Source of the DNA: Granulicella sp. L46
Lineage (GTDB): Bacteria; Acidobacteriota; Terriglobia; Terriglobales; Acidobacteriaceae
Length of the DNA: 64,000 nt
NCBI RefSeq assembly: GCF_009765785.1
Contig: NZ_LMUT01000016.1
Coordinates: forward strand, 70,212-134,211
Reading direction: 5' to 3'
Under the pieces are notes generated by a model. That model made no database searches. It was not told where the DNA came from and was given only the letters and a program-made list of their open reading frames with translations. The translations under genes were made by a program, and so were the position numbers. Of this stretch, positions 52,813-61,936 are shown piece after piece. Every line of letters begins with the position of its first letter. Position 1 is the first letter of the stretch.

Positions 52813-53745
52813 TCATTGCTTGAGGTCGGCCACTCGTAACACGATTTTGCCGCGGCGATGCGGTGCGCCGCCCAACATTTCATGGGAAAGCCGTACAGCT
52901 TCCAAAGGAAGGTCGGTGCCGACATTCGCTCTGAGCCGGCCCGAATCAAAAAGCTCGGTCAATCTGCGCAGCCGCTGCGAGGTCACCTCTACGAGGAAGA
53001 AGATGCCTCGGATGTTTGGAGCGGGGGTTGGAGTTATGTCGGAGACGATGGAAACGAGGATCCCGCCCGGCTTAATTGTTGGGAGGGAAGCGTCGCGGGA
53101 GCTACCGCCCACCATATCGAACACGATATCTACGAGGGGCACGACGTCTGCAAGGCTCGCGGTTTTGTAATCGACGACAAGCGCAGCGCCGAGGCCGCGG
53201 ACATAGTCGGCGTCTTCGGAGGACGCTGTTGCGAAGACGGTGAGACCGGCCTGCGCCGCCAGCTGAACGGCATATGAACCAACGCTGCCTGCGGCACCGA
53301 GGATGAGTACGCTTTGTCCCGGCTGCGCCTTGGAATACTCAAACAACATCTGCCATGCGGTGACCGCAACTACAGGCGCGGAAGCTGCGGCTAGCCAGTC
53401 GAGTGACTTGGGTTTGAGGCTCAGTGTGTTCTCTGAAGCGACGGCATATTCAGCGTAGCCGCCAGTGAAGTTCGCGTTTGACACTCCGTAGACCACGTCG
53501 CCCACGGCGAATTGGCTGACGGCCGGGCCAATCTGTTCCACGATGCCGGAGATGTCGGATCCCAACGTGACCGGTAAGGCGACAGTTACGACGCTCTTGC
53601 CCTCGCGGATCCAGGCATCCCATGGGCCAACGCCTGCGGCGGCAACGCGCACCAGGACCTCGTTACCGGTTGCGGTTGGCTGCGGCAATTCGTCGAGTGA
53701 AATTACCTCGGGTGGCCCGAATTGATGGATACGCGCAGCCTTCAT
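52813..53745 (-). CDS. NADPH:quinone oxidoreductase-like zinc-independent medium-chain dehydrogenase
   Basis: 310 residues from ATG 53745 (MKAARIHQFGPPEVISLDEL is the usual opening of this family). GroES-like domain first, then a Rossmann fold with SVLILGAAGSVGSYAVQLAA. The catalytic zinc ligands of alcohol dehydrogenases are missing, as in quinone oxidoreductases. It reduces quinones or enones with NADPH in the cytoplasm. The frame is open further upstream to 53805, but that part does not fit the family. No close functional partner is apparent. Confidence 0.88.
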   Translation of the reverse strand: MKAARIHQFGPPEVISLDELPQPTATGNEVLVRVAAAGVGPWDAWIREGKSVVTVALPVTLGSDISGIVEQIGPAVSQFAVGDVVYGVSNANFTGGYAEYAVASENTLSLKPKSLDWLAAASAPVVAVTAWQMLFEYSKAQPGQSVLILGAAGSVGSYAVQLAAQAGLTVFATASSEDADYVRGLGAALVVDYKTASLADVVPLVDIVFDMVGGSSRDASLPTIKPGGILVSIVSDITPTPAPNIRGIFFLVEVTSQRLRRLTELFDSGRLRANVGTDLPLEAVRLSHEMLGGAPHRRGKIVLRVADLKQ

Positions 53746-53949
53746 CGCCAGGTCCGGGCTCTCTGGCTGCCGGCATAGTTTCTCCCGGTTCGCCGCCGTT
53801 GGCACAGTGTACGGTAACCGTCATACGAATGGCTCAGCGGCTCGGTGTCAAGCGGATTCGGCCCCGATGGTCGAAAACCCTTTCACTCTGGAGATACAGC
53901 TTGAACCTATATCGGCGTGTGGGCATGAAGGGGATTGGCGATTGGAGAG

Positions 53950-54513
53950 TTAGTGGGTGGACAAGTTGTCGAGGGCGAGGTTCAGGTCGAGGACATTGAC
54001 GCGGGGTTCGCCGAGGAGGCCGAACTGGCGCTGGGTGGTGTGGTCGTCGATGAGGTGGGTGAGGGTGGATTCGGAGAGGTGGCGCGCGTGAGCGACACGC
54101 GGGACCTGGTAGTAGGCCGCGGCAGGGGAGATGTCGGGGTCGAGGCCGGAACCGGAGGCTGTGACGAGGTCTACGGGGACGGGGGCTGAACCATTCTGAT
54201 CGGTGGTAACGCTGGCCTGGACACGGTCGATGAGGACTTTGCTGGTGGAGCCGTAGTTGGAGCCGCTGGAGGAGGAGGCGTCGTAGCCGGTGCCGGCGGC
54301 GGAGGGGCGGCTGTTGAAGTACGTGTCGCCGGTGAAGGTTTGGCCGATGAGGTGCGAGCCGATGACTTCGCCGTTATGCGTGATGAGCTCTCCGCTGGCT
54401 TGTTTGGGGAAGAGCACGTGATCGATGCCCGTGATGAGGAGCGGGTAGCCGATGCCGAGGATGACGGCCGTGATGAGGGTGTAGAGGGTGGCGGTGATGA
54501 GGGTCTTTTTCAT
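53950..54513 (-). CDS. kdpC: Potassium-transporting ATPase subunit C
   Basis: 187 residues. One N-terminal membrane helix (YTLITAVILGIGYPLLITGI), then the KdpC domain with LIGQTFTGDTYFNSRPSAAG, ASSSSGSNYGSTSK, PVDLVTASGSGLDPDISPAA and the closing VLDLNLAL. KdpC assists ATP binding and complex assembly. Last gene of the kdp operon, 9 bases after kdpB. Confidence 0.96.
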   Translation of the reverse strand: MKKTLITATLYTLITAVILGIGYPLLITGIDHVLFPKQASGELITHNGEVIGSHLIGQTFTGDTYFNSRPSAAGTGYDASSSSGSNYGSTSKVLIDRVQASVTTDQNGSAPVPVDLVTASGSGLDPDISPAAAYYQVPRVAHARHLSESTLTHLIDDHTTQRQFGLLGEPRVNVLDLNLALDNLSTH

Positions 54514-54522
54514 GAGTGCACC

Positions 54523-56574
54523 TTAGGCGAGATGGAGCGCGGTGATGAGCATGTCGATTAGCTTGATGCCGATGAAGGGGGCTACGATTCCACCGATGCC
54601 GTAGACGACTAGGTTGCGCTGGAGCAGGGCGGCGGCGGACATGGGGCGGTAGCGGACTCCGCGTAGGGCTAGCGGGATCAGCGCGACGATGATGAGCGCG
54701 TTGAAGATGACTGCCGAAAGGATGGCCGACTCCGGGTTGTGGAGGTGCATGATGTTGAGTGCGTTGAGGACTGGGAAGGCTCCGGCGAACATGGCGGGGA
54801 TGATGGCGAAGTACTTCGCGATGTCGTTGGAGATGGAGAAAGTGGTGAGGGCTCCGCGGGTCATGAGGAGTTGCTTGCCGATGGCTACGATCTCGATGAG
54901 CTTGGTGGGGTTGGAGTCGAGGTCGACCATGTTGCCGGCTTCTTTGGCGGCTTGCGTACCGCTGTTCATGGCAACGCCTACGTCGGCCTGGGCTAGGGCG
55001 GGGGCGTCGTTGGTGCCGTCGCCGGTCATGGCGACGAGCTTGCCTTCGGCTTGCTCGCGCTTGATGAGGTCCATCTTGTCCTTTGGCTTGGCTTCGGCGA
55101 GGAAGTCGTCGACGCCGGCTTCGCGGGCGATGGCTGCGGCGGTGAGAGGGTTGTCGCCGGTGATCATGATGGTGCGAATGCCCATGGCGCGGAGCTGGTC
55201 GAAGCGCTCCTTCATGCCGCCTTTGACTACATCTTTGAGATGGATGACGCCCAGGGCGCGGCCGTTTTCGGCGACGACCAAGGGCGTGCCACCGGAGCGG
55301 GAGATGGCGTCGACGGATTCGCGGACGAGGTCGGGGAGTTTGGAGCCGTGCTCGATGAGATAGTTGGAGATGGCGTCGACGGAGCCCTTGCGGATACTGC
55401 GGCCGTCGACTTCGATGCCGGACATGCGGGTGGTGGCGGAGAAGGGAATGAACTCGGCGTTGAGGTTGGCGAACTCGCGGCCGCGGAGATTGTACTGCTG
55501 CTTGGCGAGGACGACGATGGAGCGGCCTTCGGGGGTCTCGTCGGCGAGGGAGGAGAGTTGGGCGGCGTCGGCTAACTGCTCGCTGGTGACGCCGGGAGCG
55601 GTGACGAACTCGGAGGCCTCGCGGTTGCCGATGGTGATGGTGCCGGTCTTGTCGAGGAGGAGAGTGTTGACGTCGCCGGCGGCTTCTACTGCACGACCTG
55701 ACGTGGCGAGGACGTTGTGCTGGACTAAGCGGTCCATGCCTGCAATGCCGATGGCTGAGAGCAGGCCGCCGATTGTTGTGGGGATGAGGCAGACGAGGAG
55801 CGAGATGAGAACGAAGACGGTTTGCGGGGCGCCGGAGTAGATGGCGTAGGGCTGCAGGGTGACGACGGCGAGCAGGAAGATGATGGTGAGGCCGGCGAGA
55901 AGGATGTTGAGGGCGATCTCGTTGGGAGTCTTCTGGCGTTCGGCACCTTCGACGAGAGCGATCATGCGGTCGAGGAAGGTCTCGCCGGGGTTGGAGGTGA
56001 TGCGGACGGTGATCTCGTCGGAGAGGACGCGGGTGCCACCGGTGACGGCGGAACGATCGCCGCCGGCTTCGCGTATTACGGGGGCGGACTCGCCGGTGAT
56101 GGCGGATTCGTCGACTGAGGCTACGCCTACGATGACTTCGCCGTCGCCGGGGATCATCTGGCCGGCTACGACTTTGACGACGTCGTCGGCGCGGAGCTGG
56201 GAACTGGGGATCTCTTCGATGGTTCCAGACTTTGAGACTTTGTAGGCGGTGGTCTCGGACTTGGCTAGACGGAGGGCGTCGGCCTGGGCTTTACCCCGGC
56301 CTTCGGCCATGGCCTCGGCGAAGTTGGCGAAGAGGACCGTAAACCACAGCCAAAGGGTGATCTGGAGATCGAAGCTGAAGTGGCCGTGGCCAGTGAAGCG
56401 GTCGTAGATGAGGAGGACGGTAGTGAGAACGCTGCCGACTTCGACCACAAACATGACGGGGTTCTTCATCATGGTCTTGGGGGCGAGCTTGACGAGAGCG
56501 TCTACGGCGGCGCGACGAACGATTGCTGAATCGAACAGCGAGCGGCGGCCTTTGGCTTGACTTGCGGTGGACAT
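54523..56574 (-). CDS. kdpB: Potassium-transporting P-type ATPase subunit B
   Basis: 683 residues, the catalytic P-type ATPase of the KdpFABC pump. It contains the actuator loop TGES ([14 protein letters not shown]), the phosphorylated Asp in [10 protein letters not shown], the nucleotide-binding residues [13 protein letters not shown] and the hinge motif [20 protein letters not shown]. It has seven membrane helices as expected. ATP hydrolysis here drives K+ moved through KdpA. A Ser (near AITGES) matches the regulatory site region known in E. coli KdpB. It starts 15 bases after kdpA. Confidence 0.97.
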   Translation of the reverse strand: MSTASQAKGRRSLFDSAIVRRAAVDALVKLAPKTMMKNPVMFVVEVGSVLTTVLLIYDRFTGHGHFSFDLQITLWLWFTVLFANFAEAMAEGRGKAQADALRLAKSETTAYKVSKSGTIEEIPSSQLRADDVVKVVAGQMIPGDGEVIVGVASVDESAITGESAPVIREAGGDRSAVTGGTRVLSDEITVRITSNPGETFLDRMIALVEGAERQKTPNEIALNILLAGLTIIFLLAVVTLQPYAIYSGAPQTVFVLISLLVCLIPTTIGGLLSAIGIAGMDRLVQHNVLATSGRAVEAAGDVNTLLLDKTGTITIGNREASEFVTAPGVTSEQLADAAQLSSLADETPEGRSIVVLAKQQYNLRGREFANLNAEFIPFSATTRMSGIEVDGRSIRKGSVDAISNYLIEHGSKLPDLVRESVDAISRSGGTPLVVAENGRALGVIHLKDVVKGGMKERFDQLRAMGIRTIMITGDNPLTAAAIAREAGVDDFLAEAKPKDKMDLIKREQAEGKLVAMTGDGTNDAPALAQADVGVAMNSGTQAAKEAGNMVDLDSNPTKLIEIVAIGKQLLMTRGALTTFSISNDIAKYFAIIPAMFAGAFPVLNALNIMHLHNPESAILSAVIFNALIIVALIPLALRGVRYRPMSAAALLQRNLVVYGIGGIVAPFIGIKLIDMLITALHLA

Positions 56575-56589
56575 GGTTTCTCCGAATGC

Positions 56590-58365
56590 CTAGAAGGTGT
56601 GGCCAGCGTGGAGGAGCAGGTGCTCCAGGATGGGGCCGAGGGACAGCGCGGGGAAGAACGTGAGCGCGCCGACGATGACGATGACCGAGGTTAGCAGGAC
56701 CGTGAAGAGTGGTGTGGTCACGGGGAAAGTGCCTGCGGTTTCGGGGACGATTTTCTTACCGGCTAGATTGCCGGCGATGGCGAGCATCGGGATGGCCATC
56801 ATGAAGCGGCCGAAGAACATCGCAAAGCCGAGGGAATAGTTGTACCAGTGGGTGTTGGCGCTGAGGCCTGCGAAGGCGGAGCCGTTATTGCCCGTCGCCG
56901 ACGCGTAGGCATACAAGACCTCGGAGAGGCCGTGGGGGCCGTGGTTGGTGAGCGCGCTGAGGCCGAGGTTGGGCATCAGGACGGCAATGGCGGCAAATCC
57001 CAAGATGATGAGCGGGAAGATGAGGAGATAGAGCATCGACATCTGGACGTCGTAGGCTTCGATTTTCTTGCCGAGGTACTCGGGGGTTCGACCAACCATG
57101 AGGCCGGCGATGAAGACTGAGATGACGACGAAGACGAGCATGCCGTAAAGGCCGGCTCCGACGCCACCGAAGACGATCTCGCCGAGCATGATGTTGGTGA
57201 GGGGAACGAGGCCGCCGAGGGGGGTAAAGGAGTCGTGCATGGCGTTGACGGCGCCGCAGCTTGCGTCGGTGGTGACGGTGGCGAAGAGGGCGGAGTTGGC
57301 GATGCCGAAGCGAACCTCTTTGCCTTCCATGTTGCCGCCGGACTGGGTGAGGGAGGCGTGTTGATCGACGTTGTGCATCAGCGGGTTGGGTTGAGCTTCG
57401 GCCCGGTAGCAGACGAAGACTCCGCAGAACCAGAGGATGGTCATGGCGGCGAGGACAGCCCAGCCGTGTTTGGGCGAGCCGACCATGGTGCCGAGCGTCA
57501 CGGTGAGGCCGGCGGGGATGAGGAAGATGGCGAGCATCTGCAGGAAGTTCGAGAGGGGCGTGGGGTTCTCGAAGGGATGCGCGCTGTTGGTGTTGAAGAA
57601 GCCGCCACCGTTGGTGCCGAGCATCTTGATGGCTTCCTGCGAAGCGACCGGGCCTTGCGCGATGGTCTGCGTGGTAACGGTGGTGGTTGTTGTCTTGCCG
57701 TCGGCGCCGGTGGTGGTGATGGTCTGCGGCTGAACGAGCTTGGCGGTGGTGTAGGGATGGAAGTTTTGGATGACTCCCTGCGAGGTGAGGGTGACGGCGA
57801 AGACGATGCAGATGGGGAGAAGAACCCAGAGGGTGGCGCGTGTGAGGTCGACCCAGAAGTTGCCGAGGGTCTTCATCTCGCGGCGAGCGATGCCACGGAT
57901 GAAGGCGATGGCGAGGGCGATGCCGACGGCAGCGGACCAGAAGTTATGCGTAGCAAGGCCGAGCATCTGAGTGAGATAGCTCATCGTGGTCTCGGGCGTG
58001 TAGGACTGCCAGTTGGTGTTGGTGGTGAAGGAGACAGCGGTGTTGAAGGCGAGGTCGGGCGCGACCGCGGCGAGATGCTGCGGATTGAGCGGGAGGACCT
58101 GCTGGATGCGCTCGATGACGTAGGTGAGGACGAGCGTGGCGGCGCTGAAGACCAGCATAGCCATGGCGTACTGGGTCCAGCGCATTTCCTGGTCCGGGTC
58201 GACGCCGGTGAGGCGATAGAGGAGGCGCTCGCAGGGTACGAGGATGGGGTCGAGCCAGGTGCGGCGACGATCGAAGACGCGCGTCATGTAGCTGCCCATG
58301 GGTTTGGCGAGGAGCAGGATGAGTGCGATGAAGAGGGCAATTTGGAGCCAGCCGTTGAGCGACAT
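56590..58365 (-). CDS. kdpA: Potassium-transporting ATPase subunit A (K+ channel-like)
   Basis: 591 residues, about ten membrane helices, four repeats of the channel-type selectivity loop: FNTAVSFTTNTNWQSYTPE, MLGTNGGGFFNTNSAHPFEN, TDASCGAVNAMHDSFTPLGG and the last with SATGNNGSAFAGLSANT. KdpA binds and selects K+. ATG overlaps the kdpF stop by one base (TAATG), so translation is coupled. Slightly longer than the E. coli protein (557) because of an insertion with a Thr-rich stretch near residues 215-240. Confidence 0.97.
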   Translation of the reverse strand: MSLNGWLQIALFIALILLLAKPMGSYMTRVFDRRRTWLDPILVPCERLLYRLTGVDPDQEMRWTQYAMAMLVFSAATLVLTYVIERIQQVLPLNPQHLAAVAPDLAFNTAVSFTTNTNWQSYTPETTMSYLTQMLGLATHNFWSAAVGIALAIAFIRGIARREMKTLGNFWVDLTRATLWVLLPICIVFAVTLTSQGVIQNFHPYTTAKLVQPQTITTTGADGKTTTTTVTTQTIAQGPVASQEAIKMLGTNGGGFFNTNSAHPFENPTPLSNFLQMLAIFLIPAGLTVTLGTMVGSPKHGWAVLAAMTILWFCGVFVCYRAEAQPNPLMHNVDQHASLTQSGGNMEGKEVRFGIANSALFATVTTDASCGAVNAMHDSFTPLGGLVPLTNIMLGEIVFGGVGAGLYGMLVFVVISVFIAGLMVGRTPEYLGKKIEAYDVQMSMLYLLIFPLIILGFAAIAVLMPNLGLSALTNHGPHGLSEVLYAYASATGNNGSAFAGLSANTHWYNYSLGFAMFFGRFMMAIPMLAIAGNLAGKKIVPETAGTFPVTTPLFTVLLTSVIVIVGALTFFPALSLGPILEHLLLHAGHTF

Positions 58366-58451
58366 TAGAACTTCTCCGGACGTAGCAGAGCGTAGACGAG
58401 ATAGATGAGGAGCAGGGTGCTGATTATGAGAAGGATCACGTTTTCGATCAT
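58365..58451 (-). CDS. kdpF: Potassium-transporting ATPase subunit F
   Basis: 28 residues, a single membrane helix: MIENVILLIISTLLLIYLVY followed by ALLRPEKF. The ALLRPEKF ending is the KdpF signature. It stabilises the KdpABC complex. Start ATG at 58451 overlaps the stop of a 32-residue ORF upstream (ATGA), and the stop overlaps the kdpA start (TAATG). Confidence 0.93.
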   Translation of the reverse strand: MIENVILLIISTLLLIYLVYALLRPEKF

Positions 58452-58546
58452 CGACGGCTTCCTTTCAGGTGGTCGCATGCGGAGACGTAGAGCAGGGACA
58501 GGGGGAAGAGAACAGCGATGGTGATGAGTGCGAGGATGTCTGGCAT
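58448..58546 (-). CDS. 32-residue single-helix membrane protein preceding kdpF
   Basis: Not named. ATG 58546 to TGA 58448, overlapping the kdpF start by 4 bases. It starts MPDILALITIAVLFPLSLLY, one membrane helix, followed by VSACDHLKGSRR with a Cys and basic end. GGAGC lies about 8 bases upstream (read on the - strand). Tight coupling to kdpF implies a real gene, probably a further small subunit or regulator of the Kdp pump. I believe similar short ORFs stand before kdpF in other genomes, but did not check this. Confidence 0.7.
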   Translation of the reverse strand: MPDILALITIAVLFPLSLLYVSACDHLKGSRR

Positions 58547-58832
58547 AGGTGCTCCGAGCTAGATGGGAGTGGGTAAGTTGCCGGGGACGACGAAGCCGCG
58601 GCGTTTTCCAGCCGGCGCGGGGACGGTGACGTGTGCGGGAAGCCCGTCGCTACGATGGATGGTCGGTCGATGGAAAGTTAGATCTGCGGAAGTTCGCGAA
58701 GGGTCGGCTTGGGAGGCCGCGAACGGAGACGTGCGAAGGAGTGCAGAAGCAGGAACGCAAGCGCAGAACATCGGAAGATTTCACCTCCATTAGTAGAAGG
58801 CTGAAGGCCATGAGAAGTCCGTAGGGAATTCG

Positions 58833-59519
58833 TTAAGAAGTCGTAAGGGTGGAGCGGAGGCGATAGCCGACCCAGGGCTCGCTCTCGATGTAGCGGGAGC
58901 TGTCGGTGGGGTCGAGTTTTTTGCGGAGTTGGGCGATGAGGACGCGGAGGTACTCGGGCTGATCTTCGCCGGCGGAGCCCCAGATGTGGCGGAGAAGGAA
59001 CTTGTGGGTGAGGACGCGGTTGGGGTTGTTGACGAAGAGCAGAAGGAGGTCGAACTCCTTGGGGGTGAGGTGGATTTCGTCGCCACGCACGCGGACGGTG
59101 CGCGAAGGGGTGTCGATGTAGAGGTCGCCGACCGTGAGCTCGGCGGATGCGGGTTCTTCGCGAGCGATCTTGCGGAGGTTGGCGCGGACGCGGGCGAGGA
59201 GCTCGGGCATGCTGAAGGGCTTGGTTACGTAGTCGTCGGCGCCTTCGTCGAGTGCGGCGACTTTCATGGTCTCCTGCTCGCGGACGGAGAGGACGATGAT
59301 GGGGGTTTCGGAGAGGCGGCGGATGGCGCGCGTGAGCTCGATGCCATCCATTTCGGGCATGGCGAGGTCGGTGATGACGAGGTCGGGAGCAGCGGTGCGA
59401 AAGAGCTCGAAGGCTTCGAGGCCGTTGTTGGCGACGGTGACTTCGTAGCCGCTGCTTTGCAGCGAGGTGCGGAGGACGCGGGTGATTTGCCGTTCGTCGT
59501 CGACGATGAGGATGCGCAT
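58833..59519 (-). CDS. kdpE: KdpE response regulator (OmpR/PhoB type)
   Basis: 228 residues. Receiver domain with acidic pocket (VDDE at 6-9), phospho-acceptor D51 in VITDLAMPEMDG and the Lys of DDYVTKPF; then an OmpR-type winged helix (ELTVGDLYIDTPSRTVRVRG, LTPKEFDLLLLFVNNPNRVL, YLRVLIAQLRKKLD). It activates the kdp operon under K+ limitation. It lies 27 bases after kdpD-N and about 290 bases before the small ORF and kdpF, where the kdp promoter should be. Confidence 0.95.
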   Translation of the reverse strand: MRILIVDDERQITRVLRTSLQSSGYEVTVANNGLEAFELFRTAAPDLVITDLAMPEMDGIELTRAIRRLSETPIIVLSVREQETMKVAALDEGADDYVTKPFSMPELLARVRANLRKIAREEPASAELTVGDLYIDTPSRTVRVRGDEIHLTPKEFDLLLLFVNNPNRVLTHKFLLRHIWGSAGEDQPEYLRVLIAQLRKKLDPTDSSRYIESEPWVGYRLRSTLTTS

Positions 59520-59546
59520 TAGCTATTGTCCCGAAAGGCATTCATG

Positions 59547-60686
59547 TTAGCGATCCTCCTGCGTGACGATGTGGAGGTCGACGTGCGGGGCTTCGGACAT
59601 GAAGCGCTGGATGGCGAAGAAGTAGAGGTATTTTTTCAGGCCGTGGAGGGCAGAACGACCGAAGAGCGCCTGCGTGATGCGCTGCTCGGTGATGTAGGCG
59701 GCGGTGACCGAAGCGATGCGCTTGCCGGAGAGGTGGACAACGTGGGCTCCCAGGTTTTCGGCGAACTTGAGGCTAGCTTCGAGGGCGCGCTTGCACTCGG
59801 GGGATTCGTCCTTGTGATTCTGGACGTGGAGGACGTAGAGCTCGCCATTGAGGCCTTCGGCCAGGCGAGCTCCGCGGGCGATGAGGTCGCGGGCCTGCGG
59901 CCGGTTGCTGATGCAGACGGCTACTTTTTCGGTGACGGACCAGTGTGGCCCGAGCTGCTTGCGCTTGACGTAGTCGTCGAGGGTGCGATCGACGGCGCGG
60001 GTGACGCGGTGGAGAGCCATTTCGCGGAGAGCGATTAGGTTGCCGCGGCGGAAGAAGTTGGCGAGGGCGCGGTCGGCGCGGTCGACGGGGTAGATATCGC
60101 CGCGGCGCATGCGGGTGACGAGGGCTTCGGGGGTGAGATCGGAGATGACGATCTCGTCGGCACGATCGAGGACCCAGTCAGGAACGGTCTCGCGGACGGG
60201 GATGCCGGTGAGGCTCTGGATGCGCGGGGTGAGGCTTTCTACGTGCTGGACGTTGATGGTGCTCAGTACGTCGATGTTGGCTTCGAGGAGAAGGAAGACG
60301 TCCTCGTAGCGCTTGGTGTTGCGGCTGCCAACGATGTTGCTGTGGGCGAGCTCGTCGATGAGGACGACCTGGGGCTTGCGCTCGAGGATGGCGTCGACGT
60401 CCATCTCGTGAAAGAGGGTGCCCTTGTAATTGATCTCGCGGGTAGCAACGTGTTCGAGCTTGTTGGCGAGTTCGGCGGTGCCTTTGCGGCCGTGGGTTTC
60501 AACGATACCTATGACGACGTCTTCACCACGCTGGCGGCGGCGGATGCCTTCCGAGAGCATGCTGAAGGTCTTGCCGACGCCGGGAGCGTAGCCGAGGAAG
60601 ATCTTGAAGCGGCCGCGCGTCTTCTCGGGATCGGCGGTGATCAGCCAGTCTTCGGGACTCTTCCTGGGTGTGGAATCGGTCGGCAA
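59547..60686 (-). CDS. kdpD: KdpD N-terminal sensor half (KdpD domain plus universal-stress domain), stand-alone
   Basis: 379 residues from TTG 60686. KdpD domain with Walker A-like GYAPGVGKT (32-40), VIGIVETHGRKGTAEL and Walker B VVLIDELAHSN; then a universal-stress-like domain from ~250 (VAVCISNRPQARDLIARGAR, LNGELYVLHVQ). It stops just where full-length KdpD would enter its four membrane helices. The histidine-kinase half is encoded separately and divergently at 61845-63299. It modulates the kinase in response to K+ and nucleotides. The first seven codons lie inside the 129-bp repeat. Confidence 0.92.
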   Translation of the reverse strand: MPTDSTPRKSPEDWLITADPEKTRGRFKIFLGYAPGVGKTFSMLSEGIRRRQRGEDVVIGIVETHGRKGTAELANKLEHVATREINYKGTLFHEMDVDAILERKPQVVLIDELAHSNIVGSRNTKRYEDVFLLLEANIDVLSTINVQHVESLTPRIQSLTGIPVRETVPDWVLDRADEIVISDLTPEALVTRMRRGDIYPVDRADRALANFFRRGNLIALREMALHRVTRAVDRTLDDYVKRKQLGPHWSVTEKVAVCISNRPQARDLIARGARLAEGLNGELYVLHVQNHKDESPECKRALEASLKFAENLGAHVVHLSGKRIASVTAAYITEQRITQALFGRSALHGLKKYLYFFAIQRFMSEAPHVDLHIVTQEDR

Positions 60687-60794
60687 GTCGTACTAACTCC
60701 TTGTGAACTGACAGAGGGTGGTCGAAGTATTTCGGTAGTTGTCCGCGAAGGTGGTGCTGACCGGAATTGTAGCCGTATATTACCTATCGCTGCA
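60666..60794 (+). repeat. 129-bp imperfect direct repeat, copy A (decayed kdpD-C start)
   Basis: Matches 61808-61936 without gaps (offset 1142), roughly three-quarters identical by eye. It spans the first codons of kdpD-N and the start of kdpD-C. In this copy the kdpD-C frame reads V-N-stop and then ...QRVVEVFR-stop, so it is dead. It flanks the PEP-CTERM gene on one side. Confidence 0.85.
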
Positions 60795-60833
60795 CGGCGC
60801 CGGTGTCGGAAGCGAGAGCGCTGCGCAAAAGCA

Positions 60834-60865
60834 ACGGGCAGAGCGGAGGAGTCCGCTCTGCCCGT
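60834..60865 (-). terminator. Terminator of the PEP-CTERM gene
   Basis: ACGGGCAGAGCGGA, loop GGAG, TCCGCTCTGCCCGT: a perfect 14-bp stem 32 bases after the PEP-CTERM stop on the - strand, followed there by TGCTTTTGCG. A strong rho-independent-type hairpin with a short T tract. Confidence 0.8.
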
Positions 60866-60896
60866 CAGGGTGGTTCAGCCAATGCGAAAGATGAAC

Positions 60897-61586
60897 TTAC
60901 GAACGACGAAGAGCCTTGCGGCGAATCATCTCGCCGAGGCCGGCCAGTCCCGTAAACAGCAGACCAAAGGAGCCGGGTTCAGGAGTAACGGAGGATGCCG
61001 CGGCGTAAGAGATGGGTCCGATACCGAGGTTGTTGCCATCGGCATCGCTCAGCACGATCGACGTGATGTCGAAGCCGGCTGTGGCCTGCACGCCTTCGAA
61101 GCTCAGGTTCGAATTGAATCCGCCGTCGGGATCGCTTCCGTTCGCAGTGTAGGTTCCGAGCCAGGTGGCACCATCATAGGCTGAGAAGGTCATGGTGTAG
61201 GGGCCGTTGGCAAATTCCTCCGCGTTGAATCCGACCTGGCTGACCGCGGTGCTGAAGTCGATGGTGGCCGTGCCTCCGGATCCCTCGAATCCAGTTCCGT
61301 AGAGAATCTCGGTACCGTTCGCGAATGCAGTGTTGAAGTAGTTGGAGCCCGCCTGGTCTACTTCAAAACCGTTCGTGTTGGAGAAGGTCAACGTATTTCC
61401 GCCAGCAGCGAAATTCACGGGATTGCCTAGATTGGTGCCGAGCGGACCCGAGAAGGTGAGCGTTGTGTCCGACCCGGAAAGGCCGGCGGGCGAGGTGATT
61501 TGCGTTGACTGCGCATGGGCTGAGAAAGACCCTGCGAGCAGTGCCAGGACGGGGAGGGAGGTCCAACTGAAGAACCGTATTTTCAT
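60897..61586 (-). CDS. PEP-CTERM-sorted secreted protein
   Basis: 229 residues. A signal peptide ends at AHAQS, followed by a low-complexity beta-rich domain of Gly/Ser/Thr/Asn (TLTFSGPLGTNLGNPVNFAAG, GTEILYGTGFEGSGGTATI). It ends with the sorting signal: TPEPGSFGLLFTGLAGLGEM and then a basic RRKALRRS. This is the PEP motif, helix and Arg-rich end recognised by exosortases, so the protein is probably processed and placed at the cell surface or in the exopolysaccharide matrix. Exosortase itself is not in the window. The gene is flanked by the 129-bp repeats, so it seems to be a late insertion into the kdpD region. Confidence 0.88.
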   Translation of the reverse strand: MKIRFFSWTSLPVLALLAGSFSAHAQSTQITSPAGLSGSDTTLTFSGPLGTNLGNPVNFAAGGNTLTFSNTNGFEVDQAGSNYFNTAFANGTEILYGTGFEGSGGTATIDFSTAVSQVGFNAEEFANGPYTMTFSAYDGATWLGTYTANGSDPDGGFNSNLSFEGVQATAGFDITSIVLSDADGNNLGIGPISYAAASSVTPEPGSFGLLFTGLAGLGEMIRRKALRRS

Positions 61587-61807
61587 AGCTGCTCCTTGTG
61601 GATGGGCGATCGGGGCGAATTGCCTCGTTAGAATTGCAGCACGTCGATATCCAATATAAGCGCATGTGTTTTCAGTTAGATAGATCTAGGAAGCTATAGA
61701 AATGGATAAGACTTTGCATATAAGGCGTGAAGGAATTTTCCCTTCGCGGGGATTGGGCGGCTCAACTGGTTGGGCTTGGGGTCGAATTGTGGACGGCTTG
61801 ATCGCGT

Positions 61808-61936
61808 GGGTGTGGAATCGGCCGGCAAGACGTAGTATCTCTTTGTGAACTCACAGAGGGTGGTCGAAGTATTCCGGTGGTCGGCGGCGGCGGCGGTACT
61901 GATCGGGATCGTAGCGGTGTATCACCTGTGGCTGCA
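61808..61936 (+). repeat. 129-bp imperfect direct repeat, copy B (functional kdpD-C start)
   Basis: The intact partner of copy A at 60666-60794. It includes the GTG start (61845) and first ~30 codons of kdpD-C, plus a short piece resembling the reverse of the first kdpD-N codons (TGTGGAATCGG). Confidence 0.85.

Noticed and set aside
57235-58368. A 377-codon open frame on the + strand
   Set aside because: It is the antisense of kdpA; Gly/Glu/Asp-rich with no domain pattern, a result of high third-position GC.
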